From: Cobetia amphilecti
Lineage (GTDB): Bacteria; Pseudomonadota; Gammaproteobacteria; Pseudomonadales; Halomonadaceae
NCBI RefSeq assembly: GCF_020217465.1
Contig: NZ_CP084115.1
Span: 744,001 to 808,000 of the forward strand
Length of the DNA: 64,000 nucleotides
Direction of reading: 5' to 3'
This document shows, one piece after another, positions 55,986-64,000 of this stretch. Below the pieces are notes generated by a model. The model saw only the letters and a list, made by a program, of their open reading frames with translations. It was not told where the DNA came from and did not search any database. Each line of letters begins with the position of its first letter. Position 1 is the stretch's first letter. Position numbers and translations under genes: made by a program.

Positions 55986-57290
55986 ATGAGCGCGGTGGAT
56001 GGCAAGGACGCTGGTACGCCCGAGCAGCACATGACGAGAAAGCCTGCCGGCGCGCGGGCGCCTGGCGGCACGCACGCCAGCGAGAGCGTCAGTGAGCATG
56101 TCGGTGAGAGCTTCGACGATAACGCCGGTGAGAACCTTGGCGATACCGTCAATGAGAGCGTCGGCGAGAGCCACGGCACCAATGCGGATCAGCCCGCGCT
56201 GCCGCGACGCGCGGCATCCTCCATCCAGCTCAAGGGGCTGCACAAGCGCTTCGGCAATGAGGTGGCGGCGCTGGATGGCGTGGACCTGAGCATCCAGCCC
56301 GGCGAGTTCTTCACGCTGCTGGGGCCTTCGGGCTGTGGCAAGACGACACTGTTGCGGATTCTGGCCGGTCTCGAGGCGCTGGATGAAGGTCAGGTGGTGA
56401 TCGGCGGGCGGGACGTCACCGAGGTGCCGCCGCATCAGCGCAGCGTCAACACGGTCTTCCAGTCCTATGCGCTGTTTCCGCATCTGTCGGTGCGCGACAA
56501 CCTGGCATTCGGCCTGAAGATGCGCGGTGTCGCCCCCCGGGAGCGCGAGGCCAGGGTTGCCGAGATGGCGGAGTTCATCAAGCTGGGCAGCCTGATCGAT
56601 CGCCGGGTCGACCAGCTCTCCGGTGGTCAGCGTCAGCGCATCGCGCTGGCGCGGGCGCTGGTCTGCGAGCCGGATGTGCTGCTGCTGGATGAGCCGCTGT
56701 CGGCGCTGGATGCCGGCCTGCGCAGCCAGATCCAGATCGAGCTGCTGCGCCTGCAGAAGCGCCTGGGCATGACCTTCGTCTTCGTTACCCATGATCAGCA
56801 GGAAGCGATGGTGATGTCGGACCGCATTGCGGTGCTCGACAGCGGTAGCCTCCAGCAGGTCGGCTCGCCGCGTGAGATCTACGAGCGTCCGGCCAATGCC
56901 TTCGTGGCGCGCTTCATGGGCCATGCCAATCTGTTCGACGTCACGGCTCGCGATGACAGCCGCAGTGACGCCATCCGACTGACCACGCCGCTGGGCGTAC
57001 TGACCGCACAGGCGCCGGGCACTGGCAGTCTGCTGCTGTTGCGTCCCGAGACGCTGGACCTGCGCCGGCGACCCGCCAGCGAGTTCGAGCGTCACGACGT
57101 GCTGGAGAACCACTTGCCGGGCCGAGTGCAGGAGCGACTCTACCGCGGCAGCCACGCCGAATATCGTGTCGAGGTGGCGGGTGTCAGCGTGCAGGTGGTG
57201 GTCAACAACCGGGGGGGCCAGTTGCCGGAAGTCGGCGACCAGGTCGATGTGGTGGTCGCCGCGCAAGACCTGATCACGCTGAGGGGATGA
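55986..57290 (+). CDS. potA: spermidine/putrescine ABC transporter ATPase with repetitive acidic N-terminus
   Basis: This PotA/PotG-like ATPase has Walker A GPSGCGKTT, signature LSGGQRQRIALARAL, Walker B VLLLDEPLSALDAGLR and a C-terminal TOBE domain. It drives the PotBC-like permease. Unusually, about 75 residues precede the ABC core, including tetrapeptide-like acidic repeats (SVSE HVGE SFDD NAGE NLGD TVNE SVGE). The ATG at 55986 has AAGGGAGG just upstream, so the extension appears to be translated. The length is 434. It overlaps or abuts the next gene (ATGA). Confidence 0.9.
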   Translation: MSAVDGKDAGTPEQHMTRKPAGARAPGGTHASESVSEHVGESFDDNAGENLGDTVNESVGESHGTNADQPALPRRAASSIQLKGLHKRFGNEVAALDGVDLSIQPGEFFTLLGPSGCGKTTLLRILAGLEALDEGQVVIGGRDVTEVPPHQRSVNTVFQSYALFPHLSVRDNLAFGLKMRGVAPREREARVAEMAEFIKLGSLIDRRVDQLSGGQRQRIALARALVCEPDVLLLDEPLSALDAGLRSQIQIELLRLQKRLGMTFVFVTHDQQEAMVMSDRIAVLDSGSLQQVGSPREIYERPANAFVARFMGHANLFDVTARDDSRSDAIRLTTPLGVLTAQAPGTGSLLLLRPETLDLRRRPASEFERHDVLENHLPGRVQERLYRGSHAEYRVEVAGVSVQVVVNNRGGQLPEVGDQVDVVVAAQDLITLRG

Positions 57291-57292
57291 CG

Positions 57293-58216
57293 ATGGCCTA
57301 TCACACAACCCTGGCCACCGCGCGCAGCCGCGCGGTGGTCGCCGAGTCACGCCACCTGTTGCTGACGGTCGCGCCCGGTGCACTGTGGATCATCGTCTTT
57401 CTGGTGCTGCCCAGTCTCTATCTGATGAGCGTGGCCTTCATGACCAACGGCCCCTATGGGCTGCCGGAAATGCCGTTGTCATTGACCTCGTTTCAGCAGC
57501 TGGCCGGACAGGGCTTTCTCGGCTGGAGCCCGGGCAACCTGATGACGCTGGGGCGCTCGCTGTGGCAGACCGTGCTTTCCACTGTGCTGGTGGTGCTGGT
57601 GGCCTATCCGATCGCCTATTACATCTCGCAGTCAGACCAGCGCTGGCGGCCGATCATGCTGCTGGCGGTGGTGGTGCCGTCCTGGACCAATCAGGTCATT
57701 CGCACCTTCGGCTGGATGAATCTGCTGGCGCCGGGCACGCCGCTGGCGGAGCTGGCGGAAGCCATGGGCATGATCGCGCCCAACATGGGGCTCTATCCGT
57801 CCAATTTCGCGGTCACTCTGGGGCTGGTCTACAACTTCCTGCCGTTCATGGTGCTGCCGCTGTACGCCGCCTTCGAGAAGTTGAATCTTTCACTGGTGGA
57901 GGCGGCGCAGGACCTCTACGCCTCGCCGCTCAAGACCTTCTGGCACGCGGTCTTCCCCCAGACGCTGCCGGGGCTGTTGGCGGGTGTCGTGCTGGTGGCG
58001 ATTCCGGCCTTCGGCATGTACGTGATTCCGGAGCTGCTGGGCGGCGGCAAGGGCATGATGCTGGGCAATCTGGTCGCCAATCAGTTCGCTGGCAGCGCCA
58101 ACTGGCCGCTGGGGGCGGCGGGCGCGATCCTGATGCTGATCGCCACTTTCATTGGACTGTATGCGATGCGCCGTATCGGCAAGCGGCTGGGCGGCGGTGA
58201 AGAGGTGGTGATATGA
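57293..58216 (+). CDS. potB: polyamine ABC transporter permease (PotB/PotH-like)
   Basis: This is a six-helix inner-membrane permease of 307 residues. Its EAA-type loop is in LSLVEAAQDLYASPLKTFWHAVFPQTLPG, in the form typical of PotB/PotH. It forms the channel with the PotC-like protein. The ATG at 57293 sits six bases after GAGGGG; an ATG at 57287 overlapping the potA stop is also in frame. The following gene overlaps it by 4 bp. Confidence 0.92.
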   Translation: MAYHTTLATARSRAVVAESRHLLLTVAPGALWIIVFLVLPSLYLMSVAFMTNGPYGLPEMPLSLTSFQQLAGQGFLGWSPGNLMTLGRSLWQTVLSTVLVVLVAYPIAYYISQSDQRWRPIMLLAVVVPSWTNQVIRTFGWMNLLAPGTPLAELAEAMGMIAPNMGLYPSNFAVTLGLVYNFLPFMVLPLYAAFEKLNLSLVEAAQDLYASPLKTFWHAVFPQTLPGLLAGVVLVAIPAFGMYVIPELLGGGKGMMLGNLVANQFAGSANWPLGAAGAILMLIATFIGLYAMRRIGKRLGGGEEVVI

Positions 58217-59013
58217 GGCGCGGTGGTTTTCACAAGGGATTGCGGGGCTTCTGGTGGCTGACGCTCGGTTTTCTGTATCTGCCGCTGATCGTGGTGATGC
58301 TGTTTTCCTTCAATGCCTCCAACAGTGCCGCCAGCTTCACTGGCGTGTCGCTGCGCTGGTATCGGCGCCTGCTGGGCAATGACGCGATTCTGTCGGCGCT
58401 GGGCAATTCGCTGCTGCTGGCGGTGGTGTCGTCATTGCTGGCGCTGATGATCGGCACGCTGATCGGGTATGGCATGTATCGCCATCGTCACCGCAAGCTG
58501 GGTTGGCTGATCGTGCTGATCTATCTGCCCATCGTGCTGCCGGACATCGTGTTCGGGATCTCGGAAATGACCTTCTTCGTCAAGATCAATGAGCTGACCG
58601 GTCTGCTGTCGCCGGGACTGGCCACCATGACCATCGCACATGTCACCTTCCAGGTGCCGTTCGTGGCGTTGATCGTCTACTCGCGCTTCGTCGGGCTGGA
58701 CCCGACGCTGTTCGAGGCGGCCAAGGACCTCTACGCGACACCGCGGCAGCGCGTGCAGTTCTTCATGTTGCCGACACTCAAGCCGGCATTGATCTCGGGC
58801 TTCCTGCTCTCCTTCACGCTGTCGCTGGATGATTTCGTGATCAGTTTCTTCACCGCCGGACCGGAGAGCGCCACCTTGCCCATCTACATCTGGAGCGCGA
58901 TACGCAAGGGCGTGACTCCTGAAATCAATGCCATCGCCACGTTGATGATGGCGGCGGTCGCCCTGGCGGCGCTCACGAGTCTGGTGCTGTCGCGCCGGCG
59001 CGCGGCGTCGTGA
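58213..59013 (+). CDS. potC: polyamine ABC transporter permease (PotC/PotI-like)
   Basis: The 266-residue partner permease has six membrane helices. Its docking loop reads LFEAAKDLYATPRQRVQFFMLPTLKPALISG, and LSLDDFVISFFTAGP is a PotC/PotI hallmark. Its ATGA start overlaps the preceding permease stop, which suggests fixed stoichiometry. Binding-protein genes follow after 112 bp. Confidence 0.93.
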   Translation: MRRGGFHKGLRGFWWLTLGFLYLPLIVVMLFSFNASNSAASFTGVSLRWYRRLLGNDAILSALGNSLLLAVVSSLLALMIGTLIGYGMYRHRHRKLGWLIVLIYLPIVLPDIVFGISEMTFFVKINELTGLLSPGLATMTIAHVTFQVPFVALIVYSRFVGLDPTLFEAAKDLYATPRQRVQFFMLPTLKPALISGFLLSFTLSLDDFVISFFTAGPESATLPIYIWSAIRKGVTPEINAIATLMMAAVALAALTSLVLSRRRAAS

Positions 59014-59125
59014 GAATACGCAATATCCACAGGCGGTCTGACACTGCTGTCCTTGCCGACGTCGGGTCTGATCATTCATCACGCACGTCCCATCACTTCT
59101 CAAGCACGTTGAGCGGAGCATCACA

Positions 59126-60190
59126 ATGACAAACAACACGCTGCGTTTCGCTGTCGCCATCGGCAGTCTGCTGCTGGCAGGTGCCGTCCAGGCCGAAGAC
59201 AAGAAGCTGTATCTCTTCAACTGGACCCAGTACATGGACCCGGAAATCATCACCGCTTTCGAGGAGAAGTTCGGCGTCGAGGTGGTCGAGAACTACTACA
59301 ACTCGCTGCCGGAGATGCTGGCCAAGCTCAACGCGGGCGGCGTCTCCCAGTACGACATCATCGTGCCGTCCAACTATTACGTGCCGCGTCTGATCGAAAC
59401 CGGCCTGGTGCAGAAGATCGACAAGGCCAAGGTCCCGAACCTGGCCAATGTCGCCGAGCAGTTCAGTGACCCGAATTTCGATCCGGGCGCCGAATATACC
59501 GCTCCCTATCAGTGGGGCGTGACGGGACTGGTCTACAACGCCAGCACCTTCAAGGACGCTCCCAAGAGCTGGTCCTTGCTGTTTGATCCTGCCGTCAATG
59601 GCTATTACCCCTTCAGCCTGATGGGCGATGGTCAGGTCAGCATGGGGTCTGCCTGTGCCTATCTCGGGCACGGCTACGACTGCACCGACCTGGATGACTG
59701 GCGCGAAGCCGCCAGGCTACTGATCGAGACCAAGCACCGCGACAACTTCAGCGGCTTCTCCGATGGCACGCCGGCGCTTCAGCAGCTGGCGCGCAAGGTC
59801 ACCCATGGCGCGTTGTCCTACAACGGCGACTACCTGTTCTATCTGGAGGAAAACCCGGAGTCCTTCGCTGACATCAAGTTCGTCATTCCTGACGAAGGTG
59901 CCGAGAAGTGGGTGGATTCGATGATGATTCCGGCCAAAGCACCGCACCCGGAGCTGGCGAACGCCTTCATCAACTTCATTCTGGATGCCAAGGTCGGCGC
60001 GCAGCTCTCCAACTACAACTACTACGCCAGTCCCAACGCCGCCGCTGCGCCGTATCTGGATGAGGTACTGACTCAGCCACCGATTCAGCCCTCTGAGGAT
60101 GACATGGCGCGCCTGCGTTTCTCACCGAGTCTCTCCGGCCAGCAACTGCAGGTATTTCAGCAGCTGTGGTCTGAGGTGCAGTCGCGCTGA
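59126..60190 (+). CDS. polyamine-binding periplasmic protein (PotF/PotD-like), copy 1
   Basis: This 354-residue protein has a signal peptide ending VQA (about 23) and a type II binding-protein fold. It starts KKLYLFNWTQYMDPEIITAFEEKFGVEV, the usual PotD/PotF start with the ligand-stacking W and Y. Further blocks are YDIIVPSNYYVPRL and YQWGVTGLVYN. It feeds the potABC-like transporter. A paralogue with about 86% identity follows directly. Its stop lies in a 15-bp tandem repeat. Putrescine or spermidine specificity cannot be decided by eye. Confidence 0.92.
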   Translation: MTNNTLRFAVAIGSLLLAGAVQAEDKKLYLFNWTQYMDPEIITAFEEKFGVEVVENYYNSLPEMLAKLNAGGVSQYDIIVPSNYYVPRLIETGLVQKIDKAKVPNLANVAEQFSDPNFDPGAEYTAPYQWGVTGLVYNASTFKDAPKSWSLLFDPAVNGYYPFSLMGDGQVSMGSACAYLGHGYDCTDLDDWREAARLLIETKHRDNFSGFSDGTPALQQLARKVTHGALSYNGDYLFYLEENPESFADIKFVIPDEGAEKWVDSMMIPAKAPHPELANAFINFILDAKVGAQLSNYNYYASPNAAAAPYLDEVLTQPPIQPSEDDMARLRFSPSLSGQQLQVFQQLWSEVQSR

Positions 60191-60217
60191 ACCGAGGGGC
60201 TCTGAACCGAGGGAGCT
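60187..60217. repeat. 15-16-bp tandem duplication over a stop codon
   Basis: CTGAACCGAGGGGCT (60187-60201) and CTGAACCGAGGGAGCT (60202-60217) are adjacent. The first contains the TGA of the upstream binding-protein gene (60188-60190). Confidence 0.8.
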
Positions 60218-60258
60218 CTGATTGATGTCTGAGTCGAAGCCACGCATGGAGCATCACG

Positions 60259-61323
60259 ATGACAACTGACACGCTGCGTTTCGCTGCGGCCATCGCCAGC
60301 CTGTTGCTGGCCGGTGGCGTCCAGGCCGAAGACAGGAAGCTGTATCTCTTCAACTGGACCCAGTACATGGACCCGGAAATCATCACCGCCTTCGAGGAGA
60401 AGTTCGGCGTCGAGGTGGTCGAGAACTACTACAACTCGCAGCCGGAAATGGTCGCCAAGTTGAATGCCGGGGGTGTCTCCCAGTACGACATCATCGTGCC
60501 CTCCAGCTACTACGTACCGCGCCTGATCGAGATGGGCCTGGTGCAGAAGCTCGACAAGGACAAGGTGCCGAATCTGGCCAATCTCGCCGAGCAGTTCCGT
60601 GATCCGGTGCTGGGGGAGGGGCTCGACTATGCCGCGCCCTATCAGTGGGGTGTCACCGGGCTTGTCTACAACGCCAGCACCTTCAAGGAAGCGCCCAAGA
60701 GCTGGTCGATGGTGTTTGATCCGACCATCAATGATGCCTGGCCGTTCGGCTTGATGACCGGTGGTCAGGTCAGCATGGGCATCGCCTGCGCCTATCTCGG
60801 CCATGGCTACGACTGCACGGACCTGGATGACTGGCGCGAGGCCGCCAGGTTGCTGATCGAGACCAAGCATCGCGGCAATTTCAGTGGCTTCTCCGACGGC
60901 ACGCCCGCACTTCAGCAGCTGGCGCGCAAGGTCACGCATGCCGGGCTGTCCTTCAATGGCGACTACCTGTTCTATCGTGAGGAAAATCCGGAGTCCTTCG
61001 CTGATATCAAGTTCGTCATCCCCGATGAGGGCACCGAGAAGTGGGTGGATTCGATGATGATTCCCGCCAGGGCGCCACACCCGGAGCTGGCGAATGCCTT
61101 CATCAACTTCATTCTCGATGCTCGGGTCGGCGCGCAGCTCTCCAGCTACAACTACTACGCCAGCCCCAATGCCGCGGCAGAGCCGTATCTGGATGAGGTG
61201 CTGACTCAGCCACCGATTCAGCCCTCCGAAGAGGACATGGCGCGACTGCGTTTCTCACCGAGTCTCTCCGGCGAGCAGCTGCAGATCTTCCAGCAGCTGT
61301 GGTCCGAGGTGAAGGCGCGCTGA
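60259..61323 (+). CDS. polyamine-binding periplasmic protein (PotF/PotD-like), copy 2
   Basis: This is a tandem paralogue of copy 1, with the same length (354) and no gaps. My by-eye count gives about 48 differences. They cluster at about residues 114-126 and 150-170 (e.g. DPAVNGYYPFSLMGDGQ against DPTINDAWPFGLMTGGQ), while most of the rest is nearly identical. The signal peptide and the FNWTQYMDPEI ligand segment are kept. Ligand specificity may have diverged between the two. It lies 68 bp after copy 1 and 73 bp before the synthetase gene. Confidence 0.92.
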   Translation: MTTDTLRFAAAIASLLLAGGVQAEDRKLYLFNWTQYMDPEIITAFEEKFGVEVVENYYNSQPEMVAKLNAGGVSQYDIIVPSSYYVPRLIEMGLVQKLDKDKVPNLANLAEQFRDPVLGEGLDYAAPYQWGVTGLVYNASTFKEAPKSWSMVFDPTINDAWPFGLMTGGQVSMGIACAYLGHGYDCTDLDDWREAARLLIETKHRGNFSGFSDGTPALQQLARKVTHAGLSFNGDYLFYREENPESFADIKFVIPDEGTEKWVDSMMIPARAPHPELANAFINFILDARVGAQLSSYNYYASPNAAAEPYLDEVLTQPPIQPSEEDMARLRFSPSLSGEQLQIFQQLWSEVKAR

Positions 61324-61396
61324 GCGCTGGCAATCGGGTCTATCGAAGCAGGCTGCCGAGCGCGTGGCCTGCCCTGTAGCGTTCAAGGAAGGTGTC

Positions 61397-62779
61397 ATGA
61401 AGTACGAACCCAATGGTCGCGAAGACGACGAAGCCGTGCTGCAGGAATGGTTCACGGCACATGGCATCACCGAGGTGGAATGTCTGGTCACCGACCTGAC
61501 CGGCATTCTCAAGGGCAAGATCATGCCGGCGCGCAAGTACCTCAATGGTGGGCGACCGCGCCTGCCGGACTCCATCTTCATCCAGACCGTCACCGGCGGG
61601 TATCCGGATGATGAAGACAGCCGCTTCTGGAATCCGGCCGAGCAGGACATGCAGCTGATCCCGGATACCAGTGCCGTCTATCTGGTGCCATGGGCGGAAG
61701 ACCCCACCGCGCAGATCATCCATGACTGCTATTACCTCAATGGTGATCCGGTGGAGCTGTCGCCGCGCTATGTGCTCAAGCGAGTGCTGGCACTGTATGC
61801 CGCACGCGGCTGGAAGCCGGTGGTGGCCCCCGAAGCCGAGTTCTATCTCGTCAAGACCAACAAGGACTCCGACTATCCGCTGGAGCCGCCCATCGGGCGC
61901 AGCGGTCGTCAGGAGAGCAGCCGTCAGTCCTATTCCATCGATGCGGTCAATGAGTTCGATCCGCTCTTCGAGGAGATGTATGACTACTGCGAGGCCATGG
62001 GGCTGGATCTCGATACCCTGATCCATGAGGAGGGCGCCGGGCAGATGGAGGTCAATTTCGAGCATGGTGACCCGCTGGCGCTGGCCGATCAGGTCGTGAT
62101 GTTCAAGCGCACGCTGCGCGAGACGGCATTGCGCCACGGCATGTACGGTACCTTCATGGCCAAGCCGATGGCCTATCAGCCGGGCAGCTCGATGCATATC
62201 CATCAGAGCCTGGTGGATGTCGCGACCGGCAGGAACCTGTTCGCGGATGATGAAGGGCGGGCCAGCACCCTGTTTCGCAACTTCATCGGCGGCTTGCAGA
62301 CCTACATGCCGTCCGCGATGCCGTTCTTCGCGCCCAACGTCAATTCCTATCGCCGCCTGATGCGCAGCGAGACCAGTGGCTCCGCGCCGATCAACGTGGA
62401 GTGGGGCTTTGACAACCGCACCGTCGGCTTGCGGGTGCCGGTGTCAGATGCCGAGGGGACGCGGGTCGAGAACCGTCTGGCCGGCGCCGACGCCAATCCC
62501 TATCTGGTGATGGCTGCCTCGCTGGCCTGCGGCTATCTGGGCATGATGGCGCAGATCGAGCCGCGTCCGCCGGCCGTGGGCTCTGCCTGGGAGGGCGGTA
62601 ATTCCTTGCCGGACGATATCGGGCCTGCACTGAATGCGCTGCACTCCTGCAAGCCGTTGGCGGATATTCTCGGCGAGCGCTTCGTGAAGAGCTATCTGGC
62701 CGTCAAGCGTGCCGAGCATCGTGAGTACTTCCAGGTCATCAGCTCGTGGGAGCGGGAGCACCTGCTGCTGCGTGTCTAG
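61397..62779 (+). CDS. puuA: glutamine synthetase-family gamma-glutamylputrescine synthetase
   Basis: This 460-residue GS-fold enzyme probably ligates glutamate to putrescine or a related amine using ATP, the first step of the Puu pathway. GS landmarks are present: VVAPEAEFYLV, HEEGAGQMEVNFEHGDPL, SSMHIHQSL and NRTVGLRVP. The N-terminus (TEVECLVTDLTGILKGKIMP) is the PuuA/GlnA-III type rather than true GlnA. The start at 61397 has AAGGAAGG upstream. It lies between polyamine-binding protein genes and puuB, which supports the call. Confidence 0.88.
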   Translation: MKYEPNGREDDEAVLQEWFTAHGITEVECLVTDLTGILKGKIMPARKYLNGGRPRLPDSIFIQTVTGGYPDDEDSRFWNPAEQDMQLIPDTSAVYLVPWAEDPTAQIIHDCYYLNGDPVELSPRYVLKRVLALYAARGWKPVVAPEAEFYLVKTNKDSDYPLEPPIGRSGRQESSRQSYSIDAVNEFDPLFEEMYDYCEAMGLDLDTLIHEEGAGQMEVNFEHGDPLALADQVVMFKRTLRETALRHGMYGTFMAKPMAYQPGSSMHIHQSLVDVATGRNLFADDEGRASTLFRNFIGGLQTYMPSAMPFFAPNVNSYRRLMRSETSGSAPINVEWGFDNRTVGLRVPVSDAEGTRVENRLAGADANPYLVMAASLACGYLGMMAQIEPRPPAVGSAWEGGNSLPDDIGPALNALHSCKPLADILGERFVKSYLAVKRAEHREYFQVISSWEREHLLLRV

Positions 62780-62848
62780 CCCTTCGGAACATGTCCTGTG
62801 TGTCTAGCACTGTGTATCTCACCCTGCGGGGCAAGCCCATGAGGGAGC

Positions 62849-62880
62849 CGAGAGGCCGTGACAGTCGTCACGGCCTCTCG
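62849..62880 (+). terminator. hairpin terminator after puuA
   Basis: A 14-bp perfect stem (CGAGAGGCCGTGAC and complement) with an AGTC loop; only a short GCGTTT follows. Confidence 0.65.
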
Positions 62881-63016
62881 GCGTTTCAGGTGGGGCGCTC
62901 TGTGATGGCAGGTTGCTGCTTGTGGTGATTATTGCATGTCAAGGTCGGCGTGATTGGCTCGATGATCCGTGATATCGTGCTTTTATGTTGATTAAAATAA
63001 CCAAAAGGAAATTGTC

Positions 63017-64000
63017 ATGAGTGCCTCTCTGCCCCTGGAACATGCTGCCTCCTGGTATGCCGCCTCAGCCAATGCCGCGCCCGAACGGCCCCCGCTAGCG
63101 GGAGATGTCAGCTGTGATGTCTGCGTCGTCGGGGCTGGCTTCACCGGCATCTCGGCGGCGCTGCACCTGGCCGAGCAGGGCCTCAAGGTGATGGTGCTGG
63201 AGGCCGCCCGCGTGGGTTACGGCGCATCCGGTCGCAATGGCGGGCAGATCGTCAACAGCTACAGCCGCGACATGGATGTGATCGAGGAGCGTTTCGGCGC
63301 CCAGACGGCACGTGCGCTGGGCGACATGGCCTTTGAAGGCAACCGCATCATTCGTGAGCGTATCACCGGTTATGGCATCGATTGTGACCTGCGCGAAGGC
63401 AATCTGTTTGCCGCCTGCAATGCGCGTCAGCTCAAGGGGCTCAAGGAGCACAAGGCGCTGTGGGAGCGCTATGGCAACTCCAGTCTTGAATTGCTGGAAG
63501 GCGATGCCTACAAGCGTGAAGTGAGTGCCGAAGGCTATACGGGCGCGCTGGTCGATCACTCCGGTGGCCATATTCATCCGCTCAATCTGGTGTTGGGCGA
63601 AGCCGCAGCCTTCGAGTCGCTGGGCGGCGTGATCTTCGAGCACAGCCCGCTGCTGAGTCTCGAGCATGGCAGCCCCGTCGTGCTCAAGACCGCGGGCGGT
63701 ATCCTGCGGGCCGACCGCGTCGTGATGGCGGGCAATGCCTACCTCAATGGTGTGCTGCCGGAGCTTGAAGGAAAGTCGATGCCCTGTGGTACCCAGATCA
63801 TCACCACCGAACCGCTGGCGGAGGATGTGGCGCGTAGTCTGCTGCCCAACAACATGGCGGTGGAAGACTGCAATTACCTGCTCGATTACTACCGCCTGAC
63901 CCGTGACAACCGACTCATCTTCGGTGGCGGCGTCAATTATGGCGGCGAAGACCCCAGCAATATCGAAGCCTTGATTCGTCCCAAGATGCTCAAGGCCTTC
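63017..64000 (+). CDS. puuB: gamma-glutamylputrescine oxidoreductase, 3' end beyond window
   Basis: PuuB oxidises gamma-glutamylputrescine to the aminobutyraldehyde, the second step of the Puu pathway. The 328 codons present include SWYAASAN, the FAD motif CDVCVVGAGFTGISAALHLAEQG, GYGASGRNGGQIVNSYSRD, LVDHSGGHIHPLN, MPCGTQIITTEPL and EDCNYLLDYYRLT. All closely match E. coli PuuB. The frame is open to the window end, so the last roughly 100 residues are missing. AAAAGGAAA precedes the ATG. It is a second DAO-type oxidase in the locus besides that at 54537. Confidence 0.93.
   Translation, partial: MSASLPLEHAASWYAASANAAPERPPLAGDVSCDVCVVGAGFTGISAALHLAEQGLKVMVLEAARVGYGASGRNGGQIVNSYSRDMDVIEERFGAQTARALGDMAFEGNRIIRERITGYGIDCDLREGNLFAACNARQLKGLKEHKALWERYGNSSLELLEGDAYKREVSAEGYTGALVDHSGGHIHPLNLVLGEAAAFESLGGVIFEHSPLLSLEHGSPVVLKTAGGILRADRVVMAGNAYLNGVLPELEGKSMPCGTQIITTEPLAEDVARSLLPNNMAVEDCNYLLDYYRLTRDNRLIFGGGVNYGGEDPSNIEALIRPKMLKAF

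Noticed and set aside
59126-61323. Paired binding-protein genes considered as an assembly duplication
   Set aside because: The copies differ at about 48 residues in clusters and have different flanks, so they are true paralogues.

Overview
The window reads as chromosomal DNA of a GC-rich gammaproteobacterium, most likely a halophile of the Halomonadaceae (Halomonas/Cobetia type). The evidence is the gene order hemA / TPR lipoprotein / lolB / ispE / tRNA-Gln / prs / rplY / pth / ychF, which is shared with pseudomonads and their relatives, together with a betI-betB-betA osmoprotectant operon, a ChoX-type choline-binding protein and a complete polyamine uptake and gamma-glutamylputrescine locus. 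The genus is inferred by eye and was not searched. Genes are densely packed. I see no prophage, insertion sequence or CRISPR array.

Layout. 0.3-8.1 kb: miaB, an SH3-domain membrane protein, thiopurine methyltransferase, a YajG-like lipoprotein, an MFS transporter and gamma-glutamyltransferase. 8.4-16.4 kb: rpe, a GIY-YIG protein, ndh (opposite strand), gph and the tryptophan genes trpE and trpGDC. A 16-codon trp leader with tandem Trp codons and an attenuator-like terminator lies between trpE and trpG. 16.6-24.0 kb, minus strand: a glycerol-3-phosphate/glycerophosphodiester module (ugpB-A-E-C-Q, a DeoR-family regulator, a HAD phosphatase) behind a likely PhoB-dependent promoter. 24.2-27.4 kb: an unrecognised protein and fadE. 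27.8-33.4 kb: betA, betB, betI and, divergently, a choX-like gene without its own ABC partners.

33.4-38.7 kb: tRNA-Met and three identical tRNA-Asn genes, a pyrimidine-rich noncoding stretch, prc, apeB and a second identical tRNA-Met in the opposite orientation. 38.8-41.2 kb: a divergent dadA-like / LysR pair sharing an operator-like dyad. 41.4-48.9 kb, minus strand: ychF, pth, rplY, prs, tRNA-Gln, ispE, lolB and a TPR lipoprotein. 49.4-54.3 kb: hemA-prfA-prmC, an Lrp-type regulator and moeB. 54.5-64.0 kb: a polyamine locus with a PuuB-like oxidase, potABC-like genes, two tandem potF-like binding proteins (about 86% identical), a gamma-glutamylputrescine synthetase-like gene and puuB, cut by the window end.

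The most unexpected structural feature is a recurring set of short imperfect tandem duplications (units of 7-18 bp, 2-4 copies). They sit at or just beyond gene ends and in spacers across the window, and several contain the stop codon of the adjacent gene. Other points of interest are the trp leader, which lacks a visible ribosome binding site, the Pho box plus dyad upstream of ugpB, the tandem PotF-like pair and the repetitive acidic N-terminus of the PotA-like ATPase.
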